Assembly (NCBI RefSeq): GCF_015163655.1
Contig: NZ_JADEUF010000022.1
Coordinates: forward strand, 1-43,077
DNA: 43,077 nt
Direction: 5' to 3'
Source: Xenorhabdus griffiniae
GTDB taxonomy: Bacteria > Pseudomonadota > Gammaproteobacteria > Enterobacterales > Enterobacteriaceae
Shown here in pieces: positions 11,876 through 21,555 of this stretch (positions are counted from its first letter, which is position 1; each line of letters opens with the position of its first letter). The position numbers were made by a program, and so were the translations under genes. Under the pieces are notes generated by a model that made no database searches, was not told the DNA's origin, and worked only from the letters and a program-made list of their open reading frames with translations.

Positions 11876-12463
11876 GTTCTTTAGCCCAATGATTGTTGAA
11901 TAACTACAAAACATTACAGATTCATGGTGATAGCATTTTAACTTAGTGTTTTGCCAAAGGTTTTATCAGGTCAAATGGTCAAAATGTTAACTAATAAAAT
12001 GTTAGTTAATAAGGGTACAATTCGCAAAATATTTATTATAATTATGTTTTAATTTCACTATTAAATTATTTCATGGATAACTAATTTTATCCTGCCAATA
12101 TGAATATATTCCATGTTATCCATATTATTTATCACTCTATTTCATTCTCTAAAACTACAGCATCATTAATATTTATGGTCGAGATACAGCATACAAACAG
12201 ATCCACAACTGAAAATTTTTCTTTTCTTGATAATCGGTTAAATCAAATGCCAGCGATATTGAAAGTTAAAATATCATATTGTGAAATTATTGTGTGAATA
12301 ATTCAATTGAAAAACGAAAGAAAAGCATATATATCTGACTTACTCGTATAATGTAACAAACAGCAGATAGTTCACAGCCATTACATTATTCATAACCCAG
12401 CCATACGTTATTTTTATCGTCATTTCACCATTTACTCTTATTACGTGTTAATAAGGAGAGATA

Positions 12464-12502
12464 ATGTTAAGAAATAACAATAAGGCAATGACAGGTTTAT
12501 AG
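12464..12502 (+). CDS. Possible 12-residue micro-ORF or gene remnant
   Basis: The sequence AAGGAGAGATA precedes an ATG at 12464 with ideal Shine-Dalgarno strength and spacing. The frame encodes only MLRNNNKAMTGL before TAG. A repeat begins 18 bp after the stop. It may be the surviving 5' end of a lost gene, a leader peptide, or chance. I recognise no family. Confidence 0.25.
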   Translation: MLRNNNKAMTGL

Positions 12503-12520
12503 TATGCTGCTAATAACAAT

Positions 12521-12595
12521 ATACCAATCTAACTTCAAGATGCGGGTGATATTCCATATCGTGTTGTAAACTGCAACTTGAAGTTTAATGCGTAT
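12521..12595 (+). repeat. Dispersed palindromic repeat, short form
   Basis: This 75 bp copy has both ends (ATACCAATCTAACTTCAAG and CTTGAAGTTTAATGCGTAT) but lacks the central ~28 bp CCCCGC hairpin. The inner CATATCGTGTTGTAAA block is kept. It is nearly identical to the short copy at 12840. Confidence 0.88.
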
Positions 12596-12600
12596 ATTCT

Positions 12601-12700
12601 AATCCAACTTTAAATTTCAGCTTGAAAATCAATGCGATTTCTTATATCTCGCCGTGAAGCGGGGAGATATAAAACACATCTTAAAAAGCAATTGGCATAT
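12601..12700 (+). repeat. Diverged repeat copy with an alternative right end
   Basis: This degenerate ~100 bp copy keeps the hairpin remnant (CGCCGTGAAGCGGGGAGATA). It ends AACACATCTTAAAAAGCAAT TGGCATAT, an inverted version of the left-end motif, not the usual GCGTAT end. The same right-end type appears at 17482-17557. Confidence 0.6.
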
Positions 12701-12839
12701 ATACTTATTCTTAACAAGTTTATGATGTTTTTTATATCAGAATATTCTGTATTGGTATGTCATTTTATGGGTAAAATATGTTGATTTTTACCGAAAACAC
12801 CAAGAATACAAACAGAGCCGAATTGCCGACCAATATAGT

Positions 12840-12914
12840 ATACCAATCTAACTTCAAGATACGTGTGATATTTCATATCGTGTTGTAAATTGCAACTTGA
12901 AGTTTAATGCGTAT
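12840..12914 (+). repeat. Dispersed palindromic repeat, short form (second copy)
   Basis: This 75 bp element has the same ends as the copy at 12521 and no central hairpin. TA dinucleotides flank both ends. It lies 123 bp upstream of the murQ start, so it may sit close to the murQP promoter. Confidence 0.88.
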
Positions 12915-13036
12915 AAAAGAGAAAGTCGAAAATCGTGTTTTTAATCTATTTTAGTGTATATTTCCTATTAAATGCTCAGTAAGATAAGCTGACGCATATA
13001 AATCACTTCTTAGTTTCAATAAAATATGGCAGAAAA

Positions 13037-13945
13037 ATGATGAAAATCGACTTGAGCAATATGATAACAGAGAGTCGTAACCCCGCCAGTACCCACATTG
13101 ATCAACTTTCAACACTCGATATGCTGCACGTCATCAACGATGAAGATAAAAAAGTGGCTATTGCTGTCGAAAAAACACTGCCTCAAATTGCCTGTGTGGT
13201 TGATAAAGTTGCCGAAGCATTTCGACAGGGTGGGCGCTTAATCTATAGTGGCGCTGGCACATCTGGGCGCTTAGGTATCCTGGATGCCAGCGAATGCCCA
13301 CCCACTTATGGTACAAAACCAGAACAGGTAATCGGCTTAATTGCCGGCGGGCACCAAGCTATTCTGCAAGCTGTCGAAAATGCGGAAGATAATCGGCAAT
13401 TAGGTACAGAAGATCTTAAGGCATTACACTTTAATCAACGAGATGTTCTGGTAGGGATCGCTGCCAGTGGCCGGACACCCTATGTATTAGGTGCAATGGA
13501 ATATGCCAAATCAGTTGGTGCTACTGTCGCTTGTATCAGCTGCAATCCAAATAGCCCAATGGCGCAGTTGGCTGATATTGCTATCACGCCCGTCGTCGGG
13601 CCAGAAGTGATAACAGGCTCATCCCGCATGAAGGCAGGCACGGCACAAAAATTGATACTGAATATGATCACGACAGGTGCCATGATCCGTATTGGCAAGG
13701 TATATGGTAATTTGATGGTTGACGTAGAAGCCACCAATGCCAAATTAATCGAACGCCAGAAAAATATTGTCATGGCCGCCACGGAGTGCAGCAGAGAAAT
13801 GGCAGAACAGGCGTTAAACGCCTGTGGTGGGCATTGCAAGACCGCAATTGTCATGATCTTATCGGGTATTAACGCCGAAGAAGCCAACGCATTATTGGCA
13901 AAACATCATGGACTTATCCGGCCAGCTATCTCAACAGACCGATAA
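13037..13945 (+). CDS. murQ: N-acetylmuramic acid 6-phosphate etherase
   Basis: MurQ cleaves the D-lactyl ether of MurNAc-6-phosphate to give GlcNAc-6-phosphate and lactate, in cytoplasmic peptidoglycan recycling. The protein is 302 residues, or 301 from the adjacent ATG at 13040. E. coli MurQ has 298. The SIS fold is marked by [20 protein letters not shown] (about residues 68-87), PPTYG, then [19 protein letters not shown] (about 138-156) and [19 protein letters not shown] (about 193-211). A C-terminal UBA-like helical part ends [10 protein letters not shown]. murP follows after 27 bp, so the two form an operon. The ribosome site is weak (GGCAGAAAA). Confidence 0.95.
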   Translation: MMKIDLSNMITESRNPASTHIDQLSTLDMLHVINDEDKKVAIAVEKTLPQIACVVDKVAEAFRQGGRLIYSGAGTSGRLGILDASECPPTYGTKPEQVIGLIAGGHQAILQAVENAEDNRQLGTEDLKALHFNQRDVLVGIAASGRTPYVLGAMEYAKSVGATVACISCNPNSPMAQLADIAITPVVGPEVITGSSRMKAGTAQKLILNMITTGAMIRIGKVYGNLMVDVEATNAKLIERQKNIVMAATECSREMAEQALNACGGHCKTAIVMILSGINAEEANALLAKHHGLIRPAISTDR

Positions 13946-13972
13946 TCACTATCTCTTCAGAAGAGGTTAGTA

Positions 13973-15433
13973 ATGAGTAAAATTAGTCAGGAAATGTTGG
14001 CTGAAATACTCAACGCCATTGGCGGGACGAGTAACATAGCACGCTGTGGAAATTGCATGACCCGCCTGCGGTTGACGCTAAGGGATAATTCACTTGCCGA
14101 TATATTCAACTTGAAGAAGATTGCCGGTGTTTTAGGTGCCATCAAGACTGATGACCAGCTCCAAATTATCCTTGGCCCCTGCAAAGCCCAAACAGCAGCA
14201 GAGATGATAAAAACGCGGTTAAGTGATACTCACCATTCCTGTACATCAGAACCTACTCAACCTCATACTGACACGTTAAAAGATATCGCCATTTCCAATA
14301 AAAAACATCTCAAAGAAAAACAAACTCGTTCACTCCATAAATTTCTGGCTAAATTTGCCACTATCTTTACTCCCCTGATCCCCGGTTTTATCGCCGTTGG
14401 TCTGCTATTGGGTTTTGCTACCCTGTTGGAACAAGTTTTTATTAAAGAAGTCACTCATCCCAACGCTATATTGGTTGAGATAGTTGGCTATATGAAAATT
14501 TTCAGCAAAGGTATGTTCAGTTTCTTGGGGATCTTGATTGGCTACAATGCACAAAAAGCATTTGGGGGATCTGGGGTTAACGGAGCCATCATCGCATCGC
14601 TATTTGTGCTGGGTTATAACGCCGAAGCTACCAGTGGATTCTACTCCGGTATCAGTCATTTTTTTGGCTTCGCCATTGATCCACGAGGTAATATCATCGG
14701 GATACTGATTGCCTGTATTCTCGGTGCCTGGGTAGAAAAACAGATCCGCAAAATCATGCCATCTGATCTGGATATGATCCTGACTTCCGCAATAACCCTA
14801 CTTATCATGGGTGCCATTGCATTTATTGTCATTATGCCCGTCGGCAGTTATCTGTTTACCGTGATGTCATGGTTGTTCATACACTTGAATGGTAACCCGT
14901 TCGGTACAGCTATCTTGGCCGGTCTATTCCTAATCGCCGTGATGTTTGGTGTACATCAAGGCTTTGTTCCCGTCTATTTTGCTTTGATGGAAGCCCAGGG
15001 ATTCAATTCTCTTTTCCCCATTCTGGCAATGGCCGGAGCGGGGCAAATAGGCTCCGCATTGGCGTTATATGTTAAAGCTCAAAAAGGTTCCTTGCTGCGC
15101 ACTCAGATCAAAGGCGCCATCATTCCAGGTTTACTTGGGATTGGCGAGCCGTTGATCTATGGTGTCACCCTTCCTCGCATTAAACCTTTTGTCACCGCTT
15201 GTCTCGGCGGCGCCATAGGCGGTTTTTTTATCGGCCTGATTGCCTGGTGGGGATGGCCTGTCGGATTAAATAGCGTTTTCGGCCCTTCCGGGCTGGTCGC
15301 CCTGCCACTGATGACATCCAACAGTGGCATCTTCACGGGCATGGCAATATATGGGGCTGGGCTAATCGTTTCTTATGTCGCTGGCTTCACGCTAACGCTA
15401 TTCTTCGGGTGCAAAAATATCGACTTAAGTTAG
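13973..15433 (+). CDS. murP: PTS N-acetylmuramic acid transporter, EIIBC component
   Basis: MurP takes up external MurNAc across the inner membrane and phosphorylates it to MurNAc-6-phosphate, the MurQ substrate. The protein is 486 residues. The EIIB domain (about 1-90) has the phosphorylated cysteine in [10 protein letters not shown], most likely Cys28. A charged linker lies at about 90-120. The EIIC domain (about 125-480) has roughly ten hydrophobic segments and the motif [20 protein letters not shown]. No EIIA domain is fused, so it must borrow EIIA-Glc (Crr), as in E. coli. The ribosome site AGAAGAGG is good. The 3' end overlaps the convergent LysE-family gene by 4 bp. Confidence 0.94.
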   Translation: MSKISQEMLAEILNAIGGTSNIARCGNCMTRLRLTLRDNSLADIFNLKKIAGVLGAIKTDDQLQIILGPCKAQTAAEMIKTRLSDTHHSCTSEPTQPHTDTLKDIAISNKKHLKEKQTRSLHKFLAKFATIFTPLIPGFIAVGLLLGFATLLEQVFIKEVTHPNAILVEIVGYMKIFSKGMFSFLGILIGYNAQKAFGGSGVNGAIIASLFVLGYNAEATSGFYSGISHFFGFAIDPRGNIIGILIACILGAWVEKQIRKIMPSDLDMILTSAITLLIMGAIAFIVIMPVGSYLFTVMSWLFIHLNGNPFGTAILAGLFLIAVMFGVHQGFVPVYFALMEAQGFNSLFPILAMAGAGQIGSALALYVKAQKGSLLRTQIKGAIIPGLLGIGEPLIYGVTLPRIKPFVTACLGGAIGGFFIGLIAWWGWPVGLNSVFGPSGLVALPLMTSNSGIFTGMAIYGAGLIVSYVAGFTLTLFFGCKNIDLS

Positions 15434-16035
15434 CCAAACCAGATTAAAGGCACACAAGCGGCAGTCAGGACACCCATTACGATATTGAATGTAAACCACG
15501 CGCGGCGGCTTTTCAGTAACTGACCAATCAGTGAACCGAGAACCAGCCAGATTACACTGGCGAGGATATTGACGATTAACATCACTATACTGATGGCAAA
15601 AATGGAATAGTTATACAGCTCTCCAGCCAGACTGTAACTACTGATTGCGCCCAATCCCATCAACCAAGTTTTGGGATTTAAGAACTGCAATAGCCAACCT
15701 TGATAAATTTTGATTGGCTCTCTTGCCGATGCTGTAGTATCCAGCCGTTTATAATGCGAAGTGGCTGTCTTCCAGGCCAGCCATAATAAATACAGACATC
15801 CGAGTATTTTCAGCCCCGTATGTAAAGCAGGATAAATCAGCAGTAGCGCAGCAACACCAAACGCAGACAGCAGCAAAATGGTTTGCATTCCCAGAATAAT
15901 ACCCAGACAAAGCGGGACAGAACGGCGAATACCAAAATGAGCTCCCGATGATGTCAGTAACAAATTGTTTGGACCCGGTGTGACAGCGGAAATAAACATA
16001 AATATACTAAGCGAGAATATCAGGCTTAAAGTCAT
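15430..16035 (-). CDS. LysE/RhtB family amino acid exporter
   Basis: This is a 201-residue inner-membrane protein of the LysE family, which exports amino acids or their derivatives. It starts [20 protein letters not shown] followed by GPNNLLL, the family signature TPGPN(N). About six hydrophobic helices follow, with [15 protein letters not shown] (about residues 112-126) as the second conserved family motif. The substrate cannot be deduced. The ribosome site is strong (GGGAGGGGAA). It is convergent with murP, with the stop codons overlapping. It has no obvious regulator next to it. Confidence 0.87.
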   Translation of the reverse strand: MTLSLIFSLSIFMFISAVTPGPNNLLLTSSGAHFGIRRSVPLCLGIILGMQTILLLSAFGVAALLLIYPALHTGLKILGCLYLLWLAWKTATSHYKRLDTTASAREPIKIYQGWLLQFLNPKTWLMGLGAISSYSLAGELYNYSIFAISIVMLIVNILASVIWLVLGSLIGQLLKSRRAWFTFNIVMGVLTAACVPLIWFG

Positions 16036-16223
16036 GGGTAGATTCCCCTCCCACCCTGGTAGTTAACATTTCTTTTCAAGAAAGATAACAGTATGTTATT
16101 TCACATACAAGATGACTAATCATGAAATCAATTCAAATTCATTATGAATCGTAGACTACAACTCCATTAGCAACGACTATGTTTACCCGATGATGAATGA
16201 CAGTATTTTCAGGAGCAATCACA

Positions 16224-16442
16224 ATGATTATCCCGTGGCAACAATTGGAAGCCGATACACTCCACAACTTAATTGAAAGTTTTGTCCTGCGGGAAGGTAC
16301 TGATTACGGCGAACAGGAAAAAACGCTCGAACAAAAAGTGCAAGACGTCAAACGTCAACTTGAGCGAGGTGAAGTTCTGCTGGTATGGTCTGAACTACAT
16401 GGAACCGTTAATATCTTGCCTAAAGAGATGTTCCGCCCGTAA
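16224..16442 (+). CDS. yheU: YheU family protein
   Basis: This is a 72-residue protein of the UPF0270/YheU family, of unknown function. The start at 16224 gives [20 protein letters not shown] and has AGGAGC 8 nt upstream. An earlier ATG at 16197 would add nine unrelated residues. The segments [20 protein letters not shown] and [15 protein letters not shown] match E. coli YheU closely. prkB follows after 66 bp, as in E. coli. The usual upstream partner yheT is absent. Confidence 0.92.
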   Translation: MIIPWQQLEADTLHNLIESFVLREGTDYGEQEKTLEQKVQDVKRQLERGEVLLVWSELHGTVNILPKEMFRP

Positions 16443-16508
16443 AACTCAACTTGTTTGATTCATTCTAATTGACTGATTCGCCAATTTTATTAATTAAGGA
16501 GTCTGTTC

Positions 16509-17378
16509 ATGTCTGCCAAACACCCCGTTATCGCAATCACTGGCTCCAGTGGAGCAGGAACAACCACGACCAGTGTCGCTTTTCGCAAGATTTTCCAGCA
16601 ATTTGACGTAACAGCTGCACTGATAGAAGGGGATAGTTTCCATCGTTATACTCGTCCTGAAATGGATGCCGAGATACGGAAAGCAAGAGAACAAGGCAGA
16701 CATATCAGCTACTTTGGGCCAGAAGCCAATGATTTCGGTATGCTGGAAAAAACATTCCTTGAGTATGGGGAAACGGGCCATGGCCGCTGCCGAAAATATC
16801 TTCATACCTATGATGAAGCCGTTCCCTATAACCAATCACCAGGTACTTTCACCCCGTGGGAAGCTCTGCCATCTAATACGGACGTCCTATTTTATGAAGG
16901 ACTTCATGGGGGAGTTGTCACGCCACAACACAATGTCGCCAGTCATGTTGATCTGCTAATTGGCGTTGTGCCGATCGTCAACTTAGAATGGATACAAAAA
17001 CTCATCCGAGATACGGGCGAGCGAGGGCATTCCAGAGAAGCGGTTATGGATTCCGTTGTTCGTTCAATGGATGACTATATCCGCTACATCACTCCTCAGT
17101 TTTCACGTACCCATATCAATTTCCAACGTGTCCCTACCGTTGATACCTCCAACCCTTTCTCTGCCAAAGCGATCCCCTCTCTGGACGAAAGTTTTATCGT
17201 GATCCGTTTCCGTGGACTCACGCAAATTGATTTCCCTTATTTGCTCGCGATGCTTCAGGGTTCATTTATTTCCGGCATAAATACTATCGTTGTTCCTGGT
17301 GGAAAAATGGGGTTGGCAATGGAATTAATTATGGCACCGCTTGTTAAACAATTACTGGAAGGCAAAAAAATCTCGTAA
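16509..17378 (+). CDS. prkB: Phosphoribulokinase-like protein PrkB
   Basis: PrkB is a P-loop kinase of the phosphoribulokinase/uridine kinase family. The organism has no visible Calvin cycle, so its substrate in heterotrophs is unknown. The protein is 289 residues, the usual length. The Walker A motif is GSSGAGTTTTS (about residues 12-22), followed by IEGDSFHRYTRPEMD (about 39-53). The acidic motif DVLFYEGLHGGVV (about 126-138) and the C-terminal GGKMGLAMELIMAPLV are characteristic. The ribosome site AAGGAG is strong. In E. coli yhfA follows. Here it is missing and a terminator plus a repeat come next. Confidence 0.93.
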   Translation: MSAKHPVIAITGSSGAGTTTTSVAFRKIFQQFDVTAALIEGDSFHRYTRPEMDAEIRKAREQGRHISYFGPEANDFGMLEKTFLEYGETGHGRCRKYLHTYDEAVPYNQSPGTFTPWEALPSNTDVLFYEGLHGGVVTPQHNVASHVDLLIGVVPIVNLEWIQKLIRDTGERGHSREAVMDSVVRSMDDYIRYITPQFSRTHINFQRVPTVDTSNPFSAKAIPSLDESFIVIRFRGLTQIDFPYLLAMLQGSFISGINTIVVPGGKMGLAMELIMAPLVKQLLEGKKIS

Positions 17379-17399
17379 TTTAATCTCTATTTAATTTTT

Positions 17400-17439
17400 A
17401 ATAAAACAGGTAACAAAAAATAATGTTACCTGTTTTATT
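17400..17439 (+). terminator. prkB terminator hairpin
   Basis: The 16 bp arms AATAAAACAGGTAACA and TGTTACCTGTTTTATT are perfectly complementary around an eight-base A/T loop, 22 bp past the prkB stop. The hairpin has A/T-rich ends that supply U-tracts on both strands. Confidence 0.75.
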
Positions 17440-17481
17440 TAAATAAGCAGGTTATTTTTTGTGACAAAATTTTTTCCTTGT

Positions 17482-17557
17482 ATACCAATCTAACTGCAAG
17501 ATGCGTGTGATTTCTCCCCGCGAAGATATAAAACACATCTTGAAAGACGATAGGTAT
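17482..17557 (+). repeat. Palindromic repeat variant with two left-type ends
   Basis: The left end is the usual ATACCAATCTAACTGCAAG plus the first half of the hairpin (TTTCTCCCCGCGAAG). It then switches to AACACATCTTGAAAGACGAT and ends TAGGTAT, an inverted left-type end. The second hairpin arm and the GCGTAT end are missing, so it looks like a deletion or recombination product. Confidence 0.75.
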
Positions 17558-17878
17558 ATAAATGTAAAATCAATAAAACCAACTCTTCTGCCTGATTTCT
17601 GGTAATCTGGCCGTCAGTTTAATATGCTGAAGCGATACAAGAGGAGACAGAAGCGCTTTCCTGTGTTACAAACAAGGTTACAAGCGTGGACTGGCAAGGT
17701 ATATGGGTTAAGATCAATATGCCTAAATTTTGGCATCTTTATAATCCATATAAAATTCCCGCTTGTCAGTTTTTCAGCAGGTTAATATGTTAAGCTATTG
17801 ACTTTATAAAGCCAGCCTGAAGAGGAACGACAGTTTCTCACATCATAAAGGCAGAAATAACAACAGAGGATAAAGCGA

Positions 17879-18511
17879 ATGGTTCTCGGCAAGCCACAAA
17901 CAGACCCTACTCTTGAATGGTTTTTGTCACACTGCCATATTCACAAATATCCATCCAAGAGCACGCTTATTCATCAAGGTGAGAAAGCAGAAACGCTTTA
18001 CTACATTGTTAAAGGTTCAGTTGCTGTTCTAATAAAAGATGAAGAAGGTAAGGAAATGATTCTCTCTTATTTAAATCAGGGGGATTTCATTGGTGAACTT
18101 GGATTATTTGAAGAGGGGCAAGAACGTACTGCATGGGTACGAGCCAAAAGTGCTTGTGAAGTGGCTGAAATTTCCTATAAGAAATTTCGCCAGTTAATTC
18201 AGGTCAATCCTGATATTCTGATGCGTTTATCTGCTCAGATGGCAAGTCGCCTACAAACCACTTCTGAAAAAGTAGGTAACTTAGCCTTTCTGGACGTTAC
18301 AGGCCGTATCGCCCAGACATTGCTCAATTTGGCCAAACAGCCTGATGCAATGACTCACCCTGATGGTATGCAAATCAAAATCACACGTCAGGAAATTGGG
18401 CAGATTGTGGGTTGCTCCCGTGAAACGGTTGGCCGTATTTTGAAAATGCTGGAAGATCAAAGCCTGATCTCTGCACATGGCAAAACCATCGTCGTTTATG
18501 GGACGCGTTAA
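17879..18511 (+). CDS. crp: cAMP receptor protein (catabolite activator)
   Basis: CRP is the cAMP-dependent global activator and repressor. The protein is 210 residues, the same length as E. coli CRP and nearly identical to it by memory. The N-terminal cAMP-binding domain (about 1-135) holds [20 protein letters not shown]. The glutamate and arginine that contact cAMP are kept, while the serine after the arginine is threonine here. The C-terminal HTH is [20 protein letters not shown] (about 169-188). Other apparent differences from E. coli are conservative (T to S, R to S in [12 protein letters not shown] to S). The ribosome site is AGAGGA. Confidence 0.98.
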   Translation: MVLGKPQTDPTLEWFLSHCHIHKYPSKSTLIHQGEKAETLYYIVKGSVAVLIKDEEGKEMILSYLNQGDFIGELGLFEEGQERTAWVRAKSACEVAEISYKKFRQLIQVNPDILMRLSAQMASRLQTTSEKVGNLAFLDVTGRIAQTLLNLAKQPDAMTHPDGMQIKITRQEIGQIVGCSRETVGRILKMLEDQSLISAHGKTIVVYGTR

Positions 18512-18532
18512 TTCCCAATAAACCGAAACTCG

Positions 18533-18567
18533 GCCAGTGCAATCCATGACTTCGCACTGGCTTTTTT
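18533..18567 (+). terminator. crp intrinsic terminator
   Basis: GCCAGTGC pairs with GCACTGGC across a 13-base loop and is followed directly by TTTTTTA. It lies 21 bp after the crp stop and just before the 3' end of convergent argD. Confidence 0.85.
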
Positions 18568-18571
18568 ACTG

Positions 18572-19858
<1,287 letters not shown>

Positions 19859-19912
19859 TCAATTAAGAACAAATAAAAAAACAACAGAATGAGGGAGTAT
19901 AGAGGTATCTGA

Positions 19913-20488
19913 CTAATATCTGAGGAAATTATTCAACAATTCATGTCCCTGCTCACTAAGAATGCTTTCTGGATGAAACTGCACCCCTTCCAGTGGCAAA
20001 GTACGGTGACGTATTCCCATAATTTCATCTACGTCGCCATTACGCTGACTCCAGGCCGTCACTTCAAATGAAGCAGGAAGCGTTTCTGCGGCAATAACCA
20101 GAGAGTGATAACGCGTGACCGTCAATGGACGATCTAATCCTTTGAATACCCCTTGCTGGCTATGGTGAATCAGACTGGTTTTTCCATGCATTACTTCACG
20201 AGCTTTAACAACCTTGGCACCAAAAGCCTGACCTATTGCCTGATGCCCCAGACACACACCGAGGATGGGCAATTTCCCTGCAAAATGTGAAATCGCTTCC
20301 AACGAGATCCCTGCTTCATTTGGCGTGCAAGGCCCCGGAGAAATGACTAAATGAGTAGGCGCCAAATCTTCGATATCTTTAAGCTGAATCTCATCATTAC
20401 GCTTAACTAAAACCTCTGCCCCTAACTCACAAAAATATTGGTATAAATTGAATGTAAAAGAATCGTAGTTATCTATTATTAGTAACAT
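19913..20488 (-). CDS. pabA: Aminodeoxychorismate synthase glutamine amidotransferase subunit
   Basis: PabA is the glutaminase subunit that supplies ammonia to PabB for 4-amino-4-deoxychorismate, the precursor of folate p-aminobenzoate. The protein is 191 residues and class I amidotransferase throughout. It opens [20 protein letters not shown]. The oxyanion region is [14 protein letters not shown]. The nucleophile is in [15 protein letters not shown] (about Cys79), and the His-Glu pair is in [10 protein letters not shown] (about 168-170). In E. coli the order is fic-pabA-argD. Here fic is absent and the region upstream is empty. TrpG is a paralogue, but the argD neighbour supports pabA. Confidence 0.92.
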   Translation of the reverse strand: MLLIIDNYDSFTFNLYQYFCELGAEVLVKRNDEIQLKDIEDLAPTHLVISPGPCTPNEAGISLEAISHFAGKLPILGVCLGHQAIGQAFGAKVVKAREVMHGKTSLIHHSQQGVFKGLDRPLTVTRYHSLVIAAETLPASFEVTAWSQRNGDVDEIMGIRHRTLPLEGVQFHPESILSEQGHELLNNFLRY

Positions 20489-20768
20489 AGGAGTATATCC
20501 TACTGATTATTATAGTCTTATAAGTTGCCCTACCCCATTGGGGTATTATGCATTCTGTATAATAGTAAAATCAGGTAAAGCAGTATTAACAGCAATGGGG
20601 GGCTAATCATACCACAGAAGCACGTTTAAAATAGTGGTACGGCGACCGCATTACTATCATGCAACATGATGTAACAACGCAGAAATGGCAGAAAGAAGGG
20701 GGAATGTAAACGGTACTCAAACAACCAGTTATGATTATCCGAATACCGTATTATGGCGGTCCGGGCTG

Positions 20769-21335
20769 TTAAGGTTCAACCTTGGCAGACAAGATCACAA
20801 TAGGTTTTACCGGTACATTTTGGTAAGGGCCAACATTTTCTGTTTTGACTTGAGAAATTTTATCAACCACATCCATGCCCTTGACGACTTTACCAAAGAC
20901 CGCATAACCGAAGTCACGCTGCCCATGGTCAAGGAAAGCATTATCGGTCACGTTAATAAAAAACTGACTGGTTGCGCTGTCCTTATCGGCGGTACGTGCC
21001 ATAGCAATAGTTCCCCGCAAATTCCGCAAGCCGTTATCTGCTTCATTTTTGATTGGCTCTTTGGTCTCTTTTTGCTTCATATCCTTTGTAAAACCACCGC
21101 CCTGGATCATAAAGCCTGGGATAACACGATGAAAAATAGTGTTGTTATAAAATCCCTCATTGACATACTCAACGAAATTCTTGGTAGTCATTGGTGCCTT
21201 ATTGCTATCTAACTCAAGTTCGATTTCTCCAGCCGATGTTACCAGCTTCACGTGAGTTTCAGCGGCTAATGCTGGGACAGCTATCGCGCTGATAGCACAT
21301 GCAGTCATAAGCGACACAAAAATACGTTTAAACAT
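20769..21335 (-). CDS. ppiA: Periplasmic cyclophilin-type peptidyl-prolyl isomerase A
   Basis: PpiA catalyses proline isomerisation in periplasmic proteins. The start at 21335 follows AAAGGAATCATCA and gives 188 residues. The longer frame from 21365 would spoil the signal peptide. Residues 1-24 ([23 protein letters not shown]) form a Sec signal. The cyclophilin core has [15 protein letters not shown] (about 67-81), [14 protein letters not shown] (about 103-116) and [18 protein letters not shown]. The C-terminus [17 protein letters not shown] matches E. coli. The gene lies past pabA, as in E. coli, but without fic and yhfG between them. Confidence 0.95.
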   Translation of the reverse strand: MFKRIFVSLMTACAISAIAVPALAAETHVKLVTSAGEIELELDSNKAPMTTKNFVEYVNEGFYNNTIFHRVIPGFMIQGGGFTKDMKQKETKEPIKNEADNGLRNLRGTIAMARTADKDSATSQFFINVTDNAFLDHGQRDFGYAVFGKVVKGMDVVDKISQVKTENVGPYQNVPVKPIVILSAKVEP

Positions 21336-21538
21336 TGATGATTCCTTTATTTTTGAGGTCAACAATAAAACTCATAACAACAAAACCCATTAAGTGTAAT
21401 TCCCTATGGAGTGAAGTTCCAAAGATTTACCTACATTTACGAGTCATATGACTTTTATATTCGCATATTTAAACAGGAGTTATTTTGAGAATAACCCCCA
21501 TATTAATACGCTTTCCATGTCAAAGCGCATAAGCATCT

Positions 21539-21555
21539 ATACCAATCTAACTTCA
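21539..21555 (+). repeat. Solo fragment of the palindromic repeat, left end only
   Basis: ATACCAATCTAACTTCA is a perfect match to the first 17 bases of the dispersed repeat, and nothing of the rest is present. Its last three bases (TCA) are the TGA stop codon of the transporter gene on the minus strand. Confidence 0.7.

Larger units (their letters stand above)
11876..13036. other. Long AT-rich non-coding region carrying three repeats
   Basis: This 1161 bp region separates the LysR gene from murQ. It contains palindromic repeats at 12521-12595, about 12601-12700 and 12840-12914, and a 12-codon ORF with a strong ribosome site at 12464. A 65-codon frame at 12100-12297 has no ribosome site and no recognisable protein. 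The murQP promoter should lie in the last 120 bp, but I cannot fix its -10 and -35 boxes. Confidence 0.6.
17379..17878. other. Non-coding region between prkB and crp
   Basis: This 500 bp region holds the prkB terminator, a repeat variant at 17482-17557, and the crp leader. A TATAAT sequence at 17740-17745 is a possible crp -10 box, which would give a long leader of about 130 bp. No -35 box is clear. The gene yhfA, located here in E. coli, is absent. Confidence 0.5.

Noticed and set aside
12100-12297. 65-codon frame in the gene-free region before murQ
   Set aside because: There is no ribosome site, the composition is low-complexity and AT-rich, and no motifs are seen.
12521-12914. CRISPR-like array of repeats
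   Set aside because: The three copies are palindromic 75-100 bp elements with unequal spacing and no short uniform spacers, and no cas gene is nearby.
20685-21212. 175-codon frame opposite ppiA
   Set aside because: It is a shadow of the ppiA coding strand with no ribosome site.
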